Of a stretch of DNA of 64,000 bases, positions 36,082-45,572 are shown piece after piece. This DNA comes from DASVTR01 sp036382855 (lineage in GTDB: Bacteria > Acidobacteriota > Blastocatellia > Pyrinomonadales > Pyrinomonadaceae), in contig DASVPO010000007.1 of NCBI GenBank assembly GCA_036382855.1, positions 62,001-126,000 of the forward strand, given 5' to 3'. Each line of letters begins with the position of its first letter. The stretch's first letter is position 1. A program made the translations under genes and the position numbers. The notes below the pieces were generated by a model. It ran no database searches. It was not told the origin of the DNA and saw only the letters and a program-made list of their open reading frames with translations.

Positions 36082-37098
36082 ATGAAAAAAAGCAAATTTC
36101 TTAAGTGGAAATTACGCCAGGCGAGCTTTATTTCACGCGCGCTCGTTTCGACGAAGCATCCCGTTCTGGCGCACATCATCCCTATGCGCCGCTGCAATCT
36201 GGCCTGCGGCTACTGCAACGAATACGATAAGGTCTCCGAGCCCGTTGCGCTCGACGTGATGAAGCGCAGGCTCGACAAGCTGGCCGCGCTCGGCACTTCG
36301 ATTATCACCATCTCCGGCGGCGAGCCGCTGATGCACCCGCACTTAGACGAAATCATCCATCACATACGCGCGCACAGGATGATTGCGGGCCTCATCTCCA
36401 ACGGCTACTACTTCACGCCCGAACGCATCCGTCGTTTAAACGATGCAGGGCTCGATGCCCTGCAAATCAGTATTGATAACGTCGAGCCGGATGAAGTCTC
36501 CAAGAAGAGCCTGAAGAATCTGGACAGGAAGTTGCAGCATCTGGCCGAGCACGCAGAGTTTCACGTCAACATCAACTCCGTCATCGGCGGCGGCATCAAG
36601 ACGCCGGAAGACGCGCTCATTATCGCGCGTCGCGCCGTAGAGCTTGGCTTCTCCAGCACCGTCGGCGTCATACACGACAACGACGGAACCTTGAAGCCTC
36701 TCTCCGAGCGTGAGAAAGAGATTTTTCAAGAGGTCAAGAAACTGGGAAACCGCGACCACGCGCGGCTCAACTGGTTTCAGGATTCAATCGCCGAAGGCAA
36801 GCCTTACAACTGGCGCTGCCGCGCCGGAGCGCGCTACCTCTACATCTGCGAAGACGGCCTCGTCCACTGGTGTTCGCAGCAGCGTGGCTATCCCGGCATT
36901 CCGCTCGAAGAATATACGATGAAAGATTTCGAGCGCGAGTACAACACGGAGAAGTGGTGTGCTCCGACCTGCACGCTTCAGTGTGTGCATCAGGTTGGCA
37001 TCCTCGACAACTGGCGCGACCCGCAGCAGGCGATGAGCGATACTCAGAGCAACTCCGAAAACAAAAAGTCTGTCGGCGAAATGCTGCGCGCAGACTAG
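36082..37098 (+). CDS. Radical SAM enzyme with C-terminal cysteine cluster
   Basis: 338 residues. The radical SAM motif is CNLACGYC (CxxxCxxC; residues about 37-44), followed by ITISGGEPLMHP, the SAM-binding GGEP strand, and LQISIDNV. The C-terminal region holds further cysteines (CRAGARYLYICEDG, HWCSQ, WCAPTCTLQCVH), consistent with an extra Fe-S cluster as in SPASM-like or HpnH-like enzymes. The substrate is unknown; no precursor peptide gene is seen next to it. It starts with MKKSKFLKWKLRQ, with no strong Shine-Dalgarno site. Confidence 0.88.
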   Translation: MKKSKFLKWKLRQASFISRALVSTKHPVLAHIIPMRRCNLACGYCNEYDKVSEPVALDVMKRRLDKLAALGTSIITISGGEPLMHPHLDEIIHHIRAHRMIAGLISNGYYFTPERIRRLNDAGLDALQISIDNVEPDEVSKKSLKNLDRKLQHLAEHAEFHVNINSVIGGGIKTPEDALIIARRAVELGFSSTVGVIHDNDGTLKPLSEREKEIFQEVKKLGNRDHARLNWFQDSIAEGKPYNWRCRAGARYLYICEDGLVHWCSQQRGYPGIPLEEYTMKDFEREYNTEKWCAPTCTLQCVHQVGILDNWRDPQQAMSDTQSNSENKKSVGEMLRAD

Positions 37099-37177
37099 CT
37101 CTCTCAGGAGATCGCACGCTTTACGTCGCTCAAATCCCGTGCGGCCCGGCTCTCAAACTCTAAAGGAGCATGGTTCT

Positions 37178-38152
37178 ATGAAGCGTCTTCCCCGTCTGAT
37201 TCTTCAATCAGCAGGTCTTCCGTCTCTCGCTCTCATCCTTATCACGCTCAACGCTTCTGCGAGCCTGGCCCAGCAAACACAAGAGACATTAACGCAAACT
37301 TCCCTTGCGCGTCGCGACGCCGGTGCAGTAGTAATGACGGTGACGGTCACAGACCGCCAGCGCAACTACGTGAAAGGATTGACGCAAACAAACTTCACCA
37401 TCTCTGACGGCAAGCAGGAACAACAGATTCACGCTTTCAGCGCCAGCGACGCGCCTCTCTCGGTTGGCATCCTCGTTGATATGTCCGCCTCTGTGAGTAA
37501 AGAGAGTTTGAAGCTGATTCGGGATGTGCTCTCAAGATTTTTTCAGCAGAGCAACAATGCAAACGAGTATTTCCTGATGAGCTTCGGGACGCAACCACAG
37601 CTGCTTCAGGATTGGACAACGGATACGGAAAGCCTTCTCAAGCGTATTAAGGCCCCCATTTCCAAAGGGGCCACAGCGCTCTACGATGCCTGTTATCTCT
37701 CTGTTGGAAAGGTCGGGCGCGGGCAGCACCGTAAGCGCGTCCTGATTCTCATCAGCGATGGGCAGGACAACACCTCCAGGTATAGTTTCCTTGAATTAAA
37801 ACGTGCGTTGGAAGAATCGGACGTGCTGCTCTATAGCGTCGGCATTCTGGGCGGTAACGATCCGGGTTCCAGTCTCGGCATGGAGGGAAGAGGTATTCTT
37901 GAAGAACTGGCAAGCGCGACGGGCGGCGCGGCCTTCTTCCCTGAAGACGCAAAGCAGAGTCATACTGCCTTCGATACGATGGCCGTCGAGCTTCGCAATC
38001 AATATTCAATCGGATTTATTCCGACTGCCAACGACAAGAAGCGTCACAGTCTCAAGGTCAGAGTCACGCCGCCACTGAATGCGCCGCGCGAGATGCAGAA
38101 ACTGAACGTCCGCAGCCGTAAAAACTTTTACGCGAAGGCGAGCCAGCCCTAA
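37178..38152 (+). CDS. Secreted VWFA-domain protein of the acidobacterial type (first copy)
   Basis: 324 residues from the ATG at 37178, which has AAGGAG 10 bases upstream and starts a signal peptide (ALILITLNASASLAQQ). A short beta region (VTDRQRNYVKGLTQTNFTIS) follows, then a VWFA fold with a MIDAS motif (DMSASVS), the conserved Thr in KGATALYDA, and VLILISDGQDNTSR. It matches my memory of the acidobacterial VWFA-related domain (TIGR03436). It is a tandem paralogue of the next gene. Role: extracellular or periplasmic binding protein, unknown. Confidence 0.85.
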   Translation: MKRLPRLILQSAGLPSLALILITLNASASLAQQTQETLTQTSLARRDAGAVVMTVTVTDRQRNYVKGLTQTNFTISDGKQEQQIHAFSASDAPLSVGILVDMSASVSKESLKLIRDVLSRFFQQSNNANEYFLMSFGTQPQLLQDWTTDTESLLKRIKAPISKGATALYDACYLSVGKVGRGQHRKRVLILISDGQDNTSRYSFLELKRALEESDVLLYSVGILGGNDPGSSLGMEGRGILEELASATGGAAFFPEDAKQSHTAFDTMAVELRNQYSIGFIPTANDKKRHSLKVRVTPPLNAPREMQKLNVRSRKNFYAKASQP

Positions 38153-38198
38153 AGAGCCCGCAAGTTTCTGCTGTGCCGCTCGTAAGGAGTTCGTTGCC

Positions 38199-39206
38199 AT
38201 GAGTGCTCTTAACCGCATAGCCGTTCGAGCAGCGCTTTGTGCGTTTCTCTACGGCTGCTTGATTGCGCTCAACGGACACGCCAGCCTCGCTCAACAAACA
38301 CAGACAGCTACGCAAGCCACGCCTTCGCGCCCCGACGGCGACGACTCAATTATCCTGACCGTAACGGTAACGAATAAGAAGGGCGCTTACGTCGGAGGCT
38401 TAAGCAAGAGCAACTTCATCCTCTACGAAGATAAAGCTCCGCACGAGACAACGTTCTTTACAAACAGGGATGAACCCTTAAGCGTCGGGCTCGTCTTTGA
38501 TGCTTCGGCTTCGATGGCCGTGCCCGGCTCAAACCTTGCAAATCCGGCGACAATGCTCAAGCCGTTGATAAAAGGTGTCGCACGTTTTCTCAGTCTCAGC
38601 AATGGCTCAAACGAGTATTTCCTCATCGGCTTTAACACGCAGCCGCAACTGCTCGTAGACTGGACGCGCAACCCACGCACCATTCTGGACACTCTCAGCA
38701 CTGTGCGTTCAAAGGGCAACACAGCCCTCTTTGATGCCTGCTATCTGAGCGCCGCGAAGACAATGAACGGCCAACATAGAAAGCGCGTTCTCATTCTCAT
38801 TACAGACGGCCTCGATAACGTTTCAAAATATAAGTTCAGCGAATTGCGCAAACTCGTCAGGCAGTCTGACCTGCTCATCTATACGTTGAAAATTCCAAAC
38901 GACTTTAACCCCGGCATCGCCCTTCAGGAAGATACTCGCGACAAGCTAGACGAACTTGCGAAAGATTCCGGCGGCAGGGTTTTCTCACCGCAGAATGAGA
39001 TGGAACTGGCCGAGGCGTTTGAAACCCTTGCGACCGAGCTCCGTCATCAATACACAATCGGATTCAAGCCTTCGATTCCGCCGGGAAACAAAAAGTGGCG
39101 TCCGCTTAAAGTCAGCTTGACGCTGCCTGCCAATGCGCCCTTTGAGATGCAGCAACTACGAGTGCGCAATCGCGCTGGCTACTATGCTGCCGAAAATCCA
39201 CGCTGA
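38199..39206 (+). CDS. Secreted VWFA-domain protein of the acidobacterial type (second copy)
   Basis: 335 residues, the same architecture as the gene 46 bases upstream: signal peptide ending ASLAQQ, VTNKKGAYVGGLSKSNFILY, MIDAS-type DASASM, KGNTALFDACYLSAAKTMNG, VLILITDGLDNVS and a C-terminal HQYTIGFKP strand. Many segments align residue by residue with the first copy (NEYFLIGFNTQPQLLVDWT against NEYFLMSFGTQPQLLQDWT), so the pair arose by tandem duplication with clear divergence since. Start ATG with AAGGAG upstream. Confidence 0.87.
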   Translation: MSALNRIAVRAALCAFLYGCLIALNGHASLAQQTQTATQATPSRPDGDDSIILTVTVTNKKGAYVGGLSKSNFILYEDKAPHETTFFTNRDEPLSVGLVFDASASMAVPGSNLANPATMLKPLIKGVARFLSLSNGSNEYFLIGFNTQPQLLVDWTRNPRTILDTLSTVRSKGNTALFDACYLSAAKTMNGQHRKRVLILITDGLDNVSKYKFSELRKLVRQSDLLIYTLKIPNDFNPGIALQEDTRDKLDELAKDSGGRVFSPQNEMELAEAFETLATELRHQYTIGFKPSIPPGNKKWRPLKVSLTLPANAPFEMQQLRVRNRAGYYAAENPR

Positions 39207-39273
39207 GACGCGTCTACTCTAAAAGCCTATCCGTCATCCTTAATCTCAAAATGCAGTCTTCATAACGAAGCGC

Positions 39274-40053
39274 TTACTTCTCAACGCGTACACGCGACGC
39301 GACGCATTGCGCGTCCTGATAGCTTGAGGTGCAGCGCTTCGTGTTGAGGAATTTTAGATATTCGGGGACGGCCTCCTCCGGGCGTTTGAGTGCGTCGAGT
39401 GTGACGGCGATGCGGTAGGGTAGCTCGTCGTCAGGCTCGCCGCCGCTCTGTGCGGCACGAAATTCTGCGAGCGCTTCTTCGAGTTGACCGGCGGTGAGGA
39501 GTTCGATGCCGAGCAGGTTGCGCGTGTGCGCGTTCTCTTCCAGCTTCAAAGCCGCGCGATACTCCCTGATTGTTTTCTCGCGTTGGCCCAGCAGCCGCGC
39601 GTGGTTGGCGCGAGCAAGATGCGCGTCAAGGCTCTGATAGTCGCGGTGATAGAGAAACGCGCCGAGGGAAAGCACAGCGAGCAGATAGACGAGCGGCAGC
39701 GTGCGCCGCAGTCGCAGCGCGGGCCGCGTCGTCTCTACGGGTTGCGGCTCGTCTGAAGATTGCTCCGCGTTTAGTTGAATGGAGGAAGCGGGCGTCTCTT
39801 CGGTTTGTTCTGTGTCTGAGGTGTCCGCGCGCATCGCCCTCCGTCGCGCCGCGCGGACGATGAGGTAGATGGGCAGAATGATGAGCGGGTAAAAGAGTGT
39901 GGAGAGAGTCCAGGCGACGGCCGCGTAAATCGTAAAACCGTGGCGGCGTGCGCTCGACAATACCCAGGCGGAAGCGAGCGCGGAGAGAACGAAGGCAACG
40001 GGGCGCGTTAGCTCAAACAACTCCCCGGCGGAGATGGGCCAGAACGGACTCAA
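39274..40053 (-). CDS. Membrane-anchored TPR protein
   Basis: About 259 residues if the TTG overlapping the pyk stop (TTGA, 40053-40050) is the start. Two hydrophobic segments near the N-terminus (PVAFVLSALASAWVL; TLFYPLIILPIYLIV) and a third near the middle (LVYLLAVLSLGAFLY) precede a helical repeat region with TPR-like units (EYRAALKLEENAHTRNLLGIEL; EEALAEFRAAQSGG; PEEAVPEYLKFL). It probably mediates protein interactions at the membrane. Start codon uncertain. Transcribed with pyk. Confidence 0.68.
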   Translation of the reverse strand: MSPFWPISAGELFELTRPVAFVLSALASAWVLSSARRHGFTIYAAVAWTLSTLFYPLIILPIYLIVRAARRRAMRADTSDTEQTEETPASSIQLNAEQSSDEPQPVETTRPALRLRRTLPLVYLLAVLSLGAFLYHRDYQSLDAHLARANHARLLGQREKTIREYRAALKLEENAHTRNLLGIELLTAGQLEEALAEFRAAQSGGEPDDELPYRIAVTLDALKRPEEAVPEYLKFLNTKRCTSSYQDAQCVASRVRVEK

Positions 40054-41492
40054 GCCTGTTGCGGCGGCTTCTCTCCGCCAATCGTGTAAAGCGAGACGGA
40101 ACTGGACAACCCCAGGCCAGACAGCCTGCCAGCCATCAACACAATCAACTCGCCCTGTTGCACGCATCCTGCTTCGACCAGCGTGCGCTCGCCTGCGCGC
40201 AGCATCTCTTCAGTTGACTCACATGCCGTGTGAATCAATGATTCGATGCCCCAGATGAGCGCCAGTTCGTTGCGCACGTCCTTTGATGGAGTCAGCGCGA
40301 TGATGCGTTGAGTGGGCCGCAGGGCAGAGAGCCTGCGCGCCATCAGTCCAGATTCCGTCAGCACGGCGACCGTCTTCGCGCTTACTTCTTCAGCCGCAAA
40401 CGCGGCGGCCTCGCAGAGCGCGCGGCTGATTCTGCCGGACTGTTTGCCAATCCATCTTTCGATGCCGCCCGCTTCCGCACGTCTTCCAGTCTCAGCCGAT
40501 TCGATAATACGCGCCATCGTCGCCACGGCCGCCACGGGGTTCTGGCCCATCGCCGTCTCGTTTGAAAGCATCACGCAGTCTGAACCGTCCCAGACGGCGT
40601 TTGCAACATCGGAAGCTTCGGCGCGCGTCGGGCGCGGGTTCGTAATCATTGATTGCAGCATTTGCGTGGCGGTGATGACGAGCTTGCCCGCCAGATTCGC
40701 CTTTTCGATAATCTGCTTTTGATAAACGGGGACAAGCTCGACGCTGGTTTCAACGCCGAGGTCGCCGCGCGCGACCATCACCCCGTCGGCCGTGGCAATG
40801 ATTTCGTCTAAGTGGTCAATGGCTTCCGCCTTCTCGATTTTGGCGATGAGCGGCTGGCGGCCTCCTGCGTTTTTGATGAGTTGTTTCGCTTCGCTGCAAT
40901 CTTCGGCGCGGCGCACAAACGAGAGCGCGATATAATCTGCGCCCTGCTTAACGGCCCACTGCAAATCGCGACGGTCTTTATCCGTCAGCGACGGAATCGG
41001 CAAAACGACGCCCGGCAGATTGATGCCCTTGCGCTCGCCTAATGTTCCGCCGTTGACGACACGACAGACGACATCCGTCTCGGTCGTGCGTTCGACGTAA
41101 AGCTCGATTGCGCCGTCGTCCAGGAGCAAGCGTGCGCCGGGTCGAACGTCGCGCGCCATGCTCGCATAGTTTGTCGAAACCTCTCGCGCATCGCCCGCCA
41201 CGGAGCGCGTCGTGATGGTAAAGAGCGCGTTGGCTTCAAGCTGTACGGGCTGCCCGTTTTTGAGCACGCCGGTTCTCAACTTCGGCCCGGACAAATCCAC
41301 CAGCACGGCGAGCGGGCGCTTCATAGTTTCGGAGGCAGCGCGCGCGCGTCGTATATCTTCCGTCTTCTCATCCTGCGTGCCGTGCGACATGTTGATGCGG
41401 ATGCCGCTCACGCCCGCCGCCAGCAAAGCCTCCAACATCACAGGCTCGCGCGAAGCAGGCCCAACCGTCGCCAGAATCTTAGCTCTTCTCAC
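40050..41492 (-). CDS. pyk: Pyruvate kinase
   Basis: The last step of glycolysis, PEP to pyruvate. 480 residues with KILATVGPAS, SGIRINMSHG, LVDLSGPKLRTG, the active-site KIEKAEAIDHLDEI lysine, VARGDLGVE and MLQSMITNPRPTRAEASDVANAV, all hallmarks. The C-terminal domain is intact. The start is GTG (41492), close to a GGGGG run. A promoter with TTGACA lies at 41533-41561. Its stop overlaps the likely start of the TPR gene. Confidence 0.97.
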   Translation of the reverse strand: MRRAKILATVGPASREPVMLEALLAAGVSGIRINMSHGTQDEKTEDIRRARAASETMKRPLAVLVDLSGPKLRTGVLKNGQPVQLEANALFTITTRSVAGDAREVSTNYASMARDVRPGARLLLDDGAIELYVERTTETDVVCRVVNGGTLGERKGINLPGVVLPIPSLTDKDRRDLQWAVKQGADYIALSFVRRAEDCSEAKQLIKNAGGRQPLIAKIEKAEAIDHLDEIIATADGVMVARGDLGVETSVELVPVYQKQIIEKANLAGKLVITATQMLQSMITNPRPTRAEASDVANAVWDGSDCVMLSNETAMGQNPVAAVATMARIIESAETGRRAEAGGIERWIGKQSGRISRALCEAAAFAAEEVSAKTVAVLTESGLMARRLSALRPTQRIIALTPSKDVRNELALIWGIESLIHTACESTEEMLRAGERTLVEAGCVQQGELIVLMAGRLSGLGLSSSVSLYTIGGEKPPQQA

Positions 41493-41532
41493 AACTCAAA
41501 AACCCCCGGTCTCGATGATTCAGTCTCGTTTA

Positions 41533-41561
41533 ATCATTGATTCATTGCTTCATTATGTCAA
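41533..41561 (-). promoter_or_regulatory. Promoter for pyk
   Basis: On the minus strand: TTGACA (41561-41556), 17 bases, AATGAT (41538-41533). Perfect -35, -10 with four of six matches, 41 bases before the GTG start. It lies between the GH15 gene and pyk. Confidence 0.65.
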
Positions 41562-41597
41562 TGAGCAAACGAAGCAAGGATTAACTGGCAGGATTTA

Positions 41598-43625
41598 TTA
41601 ACTATAAACTTTGCGTGGGCGGCGGTCGTAGCGAAAGAGCGGGCGGCCGCAAGTTTCGCATTTGAGCAGCGCTTCGAGCTTGCGCAGGTAGCTGATAACG
41701 GTGGCTACAACTGTCGAATGTGACCACGTCAGAGGCGAGACGGAGACTGGCGCGCCCGTTAGTGGGTCAACCTGTTCGGCCAGAACGCCCGACGGCAGAG
41801 CACGCGCCACAACCCATTCCAGAATCTCTACTGCGCGCTCCAAATCCTCTAAAGTGCGCGCCGCCGCAATACGGTAATCCGCCAGCCAGAGCGTGCAGAT
41901 AAACCACGGATTGCCGGGCACGCGCTCCATATCGTTTGTCACACGCATGTAGCTATCGTGCTCATAACGCGCGACGCCGCCGATGTCCGTCTTGGCCCAC
42001 AGTCGTTCCTCGACGGCCTGCATCGTTTCAATCACCGTCGCATCGTCGGGCGCAAACGCGCCGAAGTAGAAGAGGCCGAAGAGCGAGGCGTCAATCGTCG
42101 GGTCAACATCGAAGCCTCCGTCCGCGCGCGGCGAGATTGAGCGCGCGAAGCGCCGCAACTCAGGGCGGTAGAGATGCGCGCGCATCGCTGCACAAACTTC
42201 ATCGGCAGCCACGTTATATTCTGTGGCCGCGCGTGTTTCACCGAAGAGGCGAGCGAAGTTTGCGGCGGCGCGAAGACCGCCGACGACCGTCGCGCAGGTG
42301 AAAGTATGTATGGCCTTGCGGTCTTCCCATAGATTCCATGAGGGAAGCGGCAGAAGCGTGTGCTGGTCGCGGAAGCGAACTAGAAAATCTGCGGCGCGCG
42401 TAATCAGCGAGCCGTAGAGTTGCTTGGCAAACTCTATGTCGCGAAACTCTTCGTAGTGATTCCAGAGCGCCCAGAGCACGAGCGAAGTCTCGTCTTCCTG
42501 AATCGGAATCAAACGCTGGCGCGTGCGCGGATCCCATGAGGCATGCCAGCCGGAAGCGACAGAGCCGTCCGGGTTATACTTCTGTAAAAAATATCCTTCG
42601 GGAGAGATGATGCGCCCGCACAACTCGAAGAAGGCGCGCGTCAGATTGTCGTAGCCCGCCAGATCGAGCGCGTAAGCGACGAGCGCACCGTCGCGCGGCC
42701 AGAGATAGCTGTAGTGGTCTGTGGCGCGCAAGGTCACGTCGGAATCGTTGGCGGCGAGAATCGCACCATTGTTATCAATCTGCGTGCGGACTATCAGGAG
42801 CGAGCGCTGGTAGAGACGAACGACAGCCGCCGGAAGATTGCCGAAGTCTGTCTCGTTCTTGTTGGCCCAGGCGCGCCAGTAGCTCGCGGTGCGTTCGATG
42901 AGCGTGCGCGGGTGAGCGTCGAGCACAAGCTTTTGCGTCGCCGCGACGGCGCTGTAGGAAGTTCCGGCCGCAATCCAGTAGAACATCTCGGCGGTTGCGT
43001 TCGCTTCAATATCGAGGATGCGCCCGATTGTGGAATCCACAGAGCCTTCGGTGATGGCGCTCTCGGAGAGTGTGCCGTCTTCGGCATCGCGCCACGTTCC
43101 TTCGTGGCCCTTGAAGGCTTTGCGGCCCGTGGCGAAAGTCTCGACGCCTGTGGGCGCGTCCGTGCCGATGAGGAAGTAGCGTTGGCCCTTGTAGTGTATG
43201 AGCGCGGCTGTATCGGGGTCGAAGTAGGCCGTGTCGCCGACTTCGGATTCGGAGATATAAAAGTCGTGATGGAAGAAGAGGCGAAACTGTCGCGGCGCGC
43301 TCGCACGGTTATGCACGCGCAGACGACGAACGAAAATGTTCTCCTGAAAATCAACCGTATCGTTTGAGATGATTTCAACTTCGAGCGCTTCGTTGACGAG
43401 GCGCACTTCCGTTACCAGAGTCTGCTGCATATAACGCAGGTCGCGTTTCCAGACGGCCTCGCTTATCCAAGAGAGCACGCCGTCAACCCACACGCCGAAG
43501 CGGAACGGGTGGCCCTCGGAGTGGTTCTCCTTGCCGACGAACGGAAAGTAAATATCGCGAATCTGGTACAACTCGTCGAACGCGACGAGCAGCGAGCCAT
43601 TACCGACGGGAATGTCACGAGGCAT
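41598..43625 (-). CDS. Glycoside hydrolase family 15 (glucoamylase-like)
   Basis: 675 residues. The N-terminal beta-sandwich (LLVAFDELYQIRDIYFPFVG; FGVWVDGVLSWI; RLRVHNRASAPRQFRLFFHHDF) is followed by an (alpha/alpha)6 barrel with YSYLWPRDGALVAYALDLAG, GWHASWDPR, IQEDETSLVLWALW and ERVPGNPWFICTLWLADY. This is the bacterial GH15 layout for glucoamylase, glucodextranase or trehalase-type enzymes. No signal peptide, so it is intracellular, perhaps degrading glycogen or trehalose. The C-terminus has CETCGRPLF, a small Cys pair not usual for GH15. No strong Shine-Dalgarno site. Confidence 0.9.
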   Translation of the reverse strand: MPRDIPVGNGSLLVAFDELYQIRDIYFPFVGKENHSEGHPFRFGVWVDGVLSWISEAVWKRDLRYMQQTLVTEVRLVNEALEVEIISNDTVDFQENIFVRRLRVHNRASAPRQFRLFFHHDFYISESEVGDTAYFDPDTAALIHYKGQRYFLIGTDAPTGVETFATGRKAFKGHEGTWRDAEDGTLSESAITEGSVDSTIGRILDIEANATAEMFYWIAAGTSYSAVAATQKLVLDAHPRTLIERTASYWRAWANKNETDFGNLPAAVVRLYQRSLLIVRTQIDNNGAILAANDSDVTLRATDHYSYLWPRDGALVAYALDLAGYDNLTRAFFELCGRIISPEGYFLQKYNPDGSVASGWHASWDPRTRQRLIPIQEDETSLVLWALWNHYEEFRDIEFAKQLYGSLITRAADFLVRFRDQHTLLPLPSWNLWEDRKAIHTFTCATVVGGLRAAANFARLFGETRAATEYNVAADEVCAAMRAHLYRPELRRFARSISPRADGGFDVDPTIDASLFGLFYFGAFAPDDATVIETMQAVEERLWAKTDIGGVARYEHDSYMRVTNDMERVPGNPWFICTLWLADYRIAAARTLEDLERAVEILEWVVARALPSGVLAEQVDPLTGAPVSVSPLTWSHSTVVATVISYLRKLEALLKCETCGRPLFRYDRRPRKVYS

Positions 43626-43742
43626 AAGAAAAGAGTGTGGGAAGCGGCAGGCAGCAAGGATGAAGGAACGTGTTGTTCATAGCTTGTTTTTTAAAAATGC
43701 TGCCTTCCGGCCGCAAGCTCTGGTCGAAGGCACGTGAGCGTG

Positions 43743-44504
43743 TCAGGCGGCTTCCGCTTCGAGACGCTTTTCCATCTTCTGACGACGCGCGCCCATGATA
43801 AAACCGTTGATACCCATCGCAGGGCCGAGCAGCATATAGACCCATCCCGAAAGCGCAACGAACCCGCGCCCGCCGCTCGATGCCAGCGCAATAGAGATAA
43901 GACCGATGACGACGTTGATGGCGCTCTCCTGAATCTCACCTCGCGTATCAAAGCGCTCAAGCTCGTTTAAGTTAAGCTCTGTGCGTTTGCGGTAGGCGTG
44001 GTAGTAGAGCAGTACAAAAATCGAGAAGACCGCCACATAGCCGATGCTGAAAATAATCATCAGCTTTGCAGTCTCCTCATTTTCGACCATCCTGACAAAC
44101 GTGCCGTCCGTTAGTTGAACCATCCCGCGCCCGCCCGTAAACATGTTGACCAGCCACGTGAACAGAAACTTGAGCGGGTAGACGTAGAAGAGAACGACGA
44201 AGAGCAGCAGGGCGTTGAGCCAGATGGTTAAGGTGTCTTGCAGGCCGTAGCGACGGAAGAAACGGTAGTGTGCAAACCAGACGATGAAGAGCATCGTGAA
44301 GCTGATGGCGAAAGCGACGAGGCCGTTCATCATTCCCATTAGCTCCGCAAACGTCTTCGGCACTTCGAGCGAAACGACCAGCAGCGTAATCGCAAACCCG
44401 AAGACAGCATCCGATAGACCCTCTATGCGCGACACCTCATGGCCGCGCCAGCGAAAACCGCTGCTCGCGCCAACGCCCTTCTCAACCAGCTTTTCGCGAA
44501 TCAT
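43743..44504 (-). CDS. TMEM175-like (DUF1211) potassium channel
   Basis: The 253-residue protein has RIEGLSDAVFGFAITLLVVSLEVP, matching the FSDAVFAFAITLLVL signature of the first pore helix in TMEM175/DUF1211 channels. Five or six hydrophobic helices follow (VAFAISFTMLFIVWFAHYRFF; ALLLFVVLFYVYPLKFLF; and others). The Phe of FSD is Leu here. The family conducts K+ in bacteria and lysosomes. It lies 15 bases after the TlpA-like gene and is co-transcribed with it. Confidence 0.83.
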   Translation of the reverse strand: MIREKLVEKGVGASSGFRWRGHEVSRIEGLSDAVFGFAITLLVVSLEVPKTFAELMGMMNGLVAFAISFTMLFIVWFAHYRFFRRYGLQDTLTIWLNALLLFVVLFYVYPLKFLFTWLVNMFTGGRGMVQLTDGTFVRMVENEETAKLMIIFSIGYVAVFSIFVLLYYHAYRKRTELNLNELERFDTRGEIQESAINVVIGLISIALASSGGRGFVALSGWVYMLLGPAMGINGFIMGARRQKMEKRLEAEAA

Positions 44505-44519
44505 AAATGCTCCCTTCGA

Positions 44520-45134
44520 TTAAGGGATGAGTTGGGCCTTAATCACGCGTTCGAGTTCGGCCGTCATCGCGGCGTCGTAGCTGACGAAGCGTTTGACGAG
44601 ATTGCCCTTGCGGTCGAAGACGAAAGCCTGCGGAATCTTATCGTTGTCCGAGAGATAAAAGCTCGCCATCTCGCGGTCTGGAAAACCGAGCGCGTAAGGG
44701 ATCTGAAACTCGCTGATGAAGCCGGGCACTTTGTCGCGGTCTTCATCGCCGCCGACGTTAAGCCCTATGATGCGCAGGCCGTCTCCGTTGTAGCGCTTGT
44801 GCAGCTCAACCAGATGCGGCGTCTCTTCACGACAGGGCGGACACCACGTTGCGTAAAAATCGAGCACGACGACGTAGCCTGCGTAGTCTGAAAGACGCGC
44901 GCGGCGATTATCCATGAGCGTGAATCCGTAAGACGCGCCGCTTGCGTCTCCATTCTGAGCGGTGGCGGGCGGCATCGGAAACTGCGTCTGCGGCGGAGAC
45001 GACCCCGAAGGAGTTTTCGTTCTGTGCGACGGCTCATCGCTACAGGCTGCAAACTGTAGCACGCAAACAAGCGCGCAGCTTGCCATTAATAAACGCCGAC
45101 GATAACTGGAAACTCCCGGAACAACGCAAACCAT
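44520..45134 (-). CDS. TlpA-like thioredoxin-fold lipoprotein
   Basis: 204 residues. A hydrophobic stretch ends in a lipobox-like FAACSDEP, so it is likely a membrane-anchored periplasmic protein. The thioredoxin-fold domain has YVVVLDFYATWCPPCREETPHLVEL (CPPC active site), LRIIGLNVGGDED and IPQAFVFDRKGN (cis-Pro). It reduces periplasmic disulfides, for example during cytochrome maturation. I chose the ATG at 45134 because GGAG lies 10 bases upstream; ATGs at 45152 and 45215 are alternatives. Confidence 0.85.
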   Translation of the reverse strand: MVCVVPGVSSYRRRLLMASCALVCVLQFAACSDEPSHRTKTPSGSSPPQTQFPMPPATAQNGDASGASYGFTLMDNRRARLSDYAGYVVVLDFYATWCPPCREETPHLVELHKRYNGDGLRIIGLNVGGDEDRDKVPGFISEFQIPYALGFPDREMASFYLSDNDKIPQAFVFDRKGNLVKRFVSYDAAMTAELERVIKAQLIP

Positions 45135-45247
45135 TTTCGGACAACTCCGCATGAACGCAAAAACAGCCCCGACATTATAAGGGAAAAGCCTGAAGCTCAA
45201 AGGTAAAAGTGGCAATCAAGGGCGAGCCGCGCGAAGTCTTTTAAGTT

Positions 45248-45451
45248 TTATCTTCGATTGTCGGCGTCGTCTGAGGCGGGAGCGTTAGCCGTTGCTTCGT
45301 CAGTTTCATCGAGCGTAGTTTGGGAAACCGGCACGCGATATTCTTCGTTGGCCCAGCGGCCAAAGTCTATCAGCTTGCAACGCTCGGAGCAGAAGGGACG
45401 GGCGGGATTATCTTTCCATTCGACGGCTTTGCCGCAGTTCGGACACTTCAT
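45248..45451 (-). CDS. yacG: YacG-type zinc protein (DNA gyrase inhibitor family)
   Basis: The 67-residue protein has CPNCGKAVEW at the N-terminus, then RPFCSERCKLIDFGRWANEEYRVP. That is the four-Cys zinc site and conserved helix of YacG, which binds GyrB in E. coli. The tail is acidic. It starts at ATG eight bases before an AAAAGG-family palindrome. Confidence 0.9.
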   Translation of the reverse strand: MKCPNCGKAVEWKDNPARPFCSERCKLIDFGRWANEEYRVPVSQTTLDETDEATANAPASDDADNRR

Positions 45452-45461
45452 AAGAACAACT

Positions 45462-45572
45462 GGGGAAAAGGTTAAAAGGGGAAAGGGTTAAAAGGAAAAG
45501 CTGTCGCGTGGGTTGCTATCGCTCTCCTTTTCCCTCTTCCCCTTTTAACCTCTTTACCTCTTAATCTTTTAA
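45462..45572. repeat. Palindromic simple-unit element, AAAAGG family (B4)
   Basis: The left arm is GGGGAAAAGGTTAAAAGGGG then AAAGGGTTAAAAGG. The right arm is CCTTTTCCCTCTTCCCC then TTTTAACCTC. It lies between the crp-like gene and yacG, overlapping the crp-like stop by a few bases. Confidence 0.8.
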
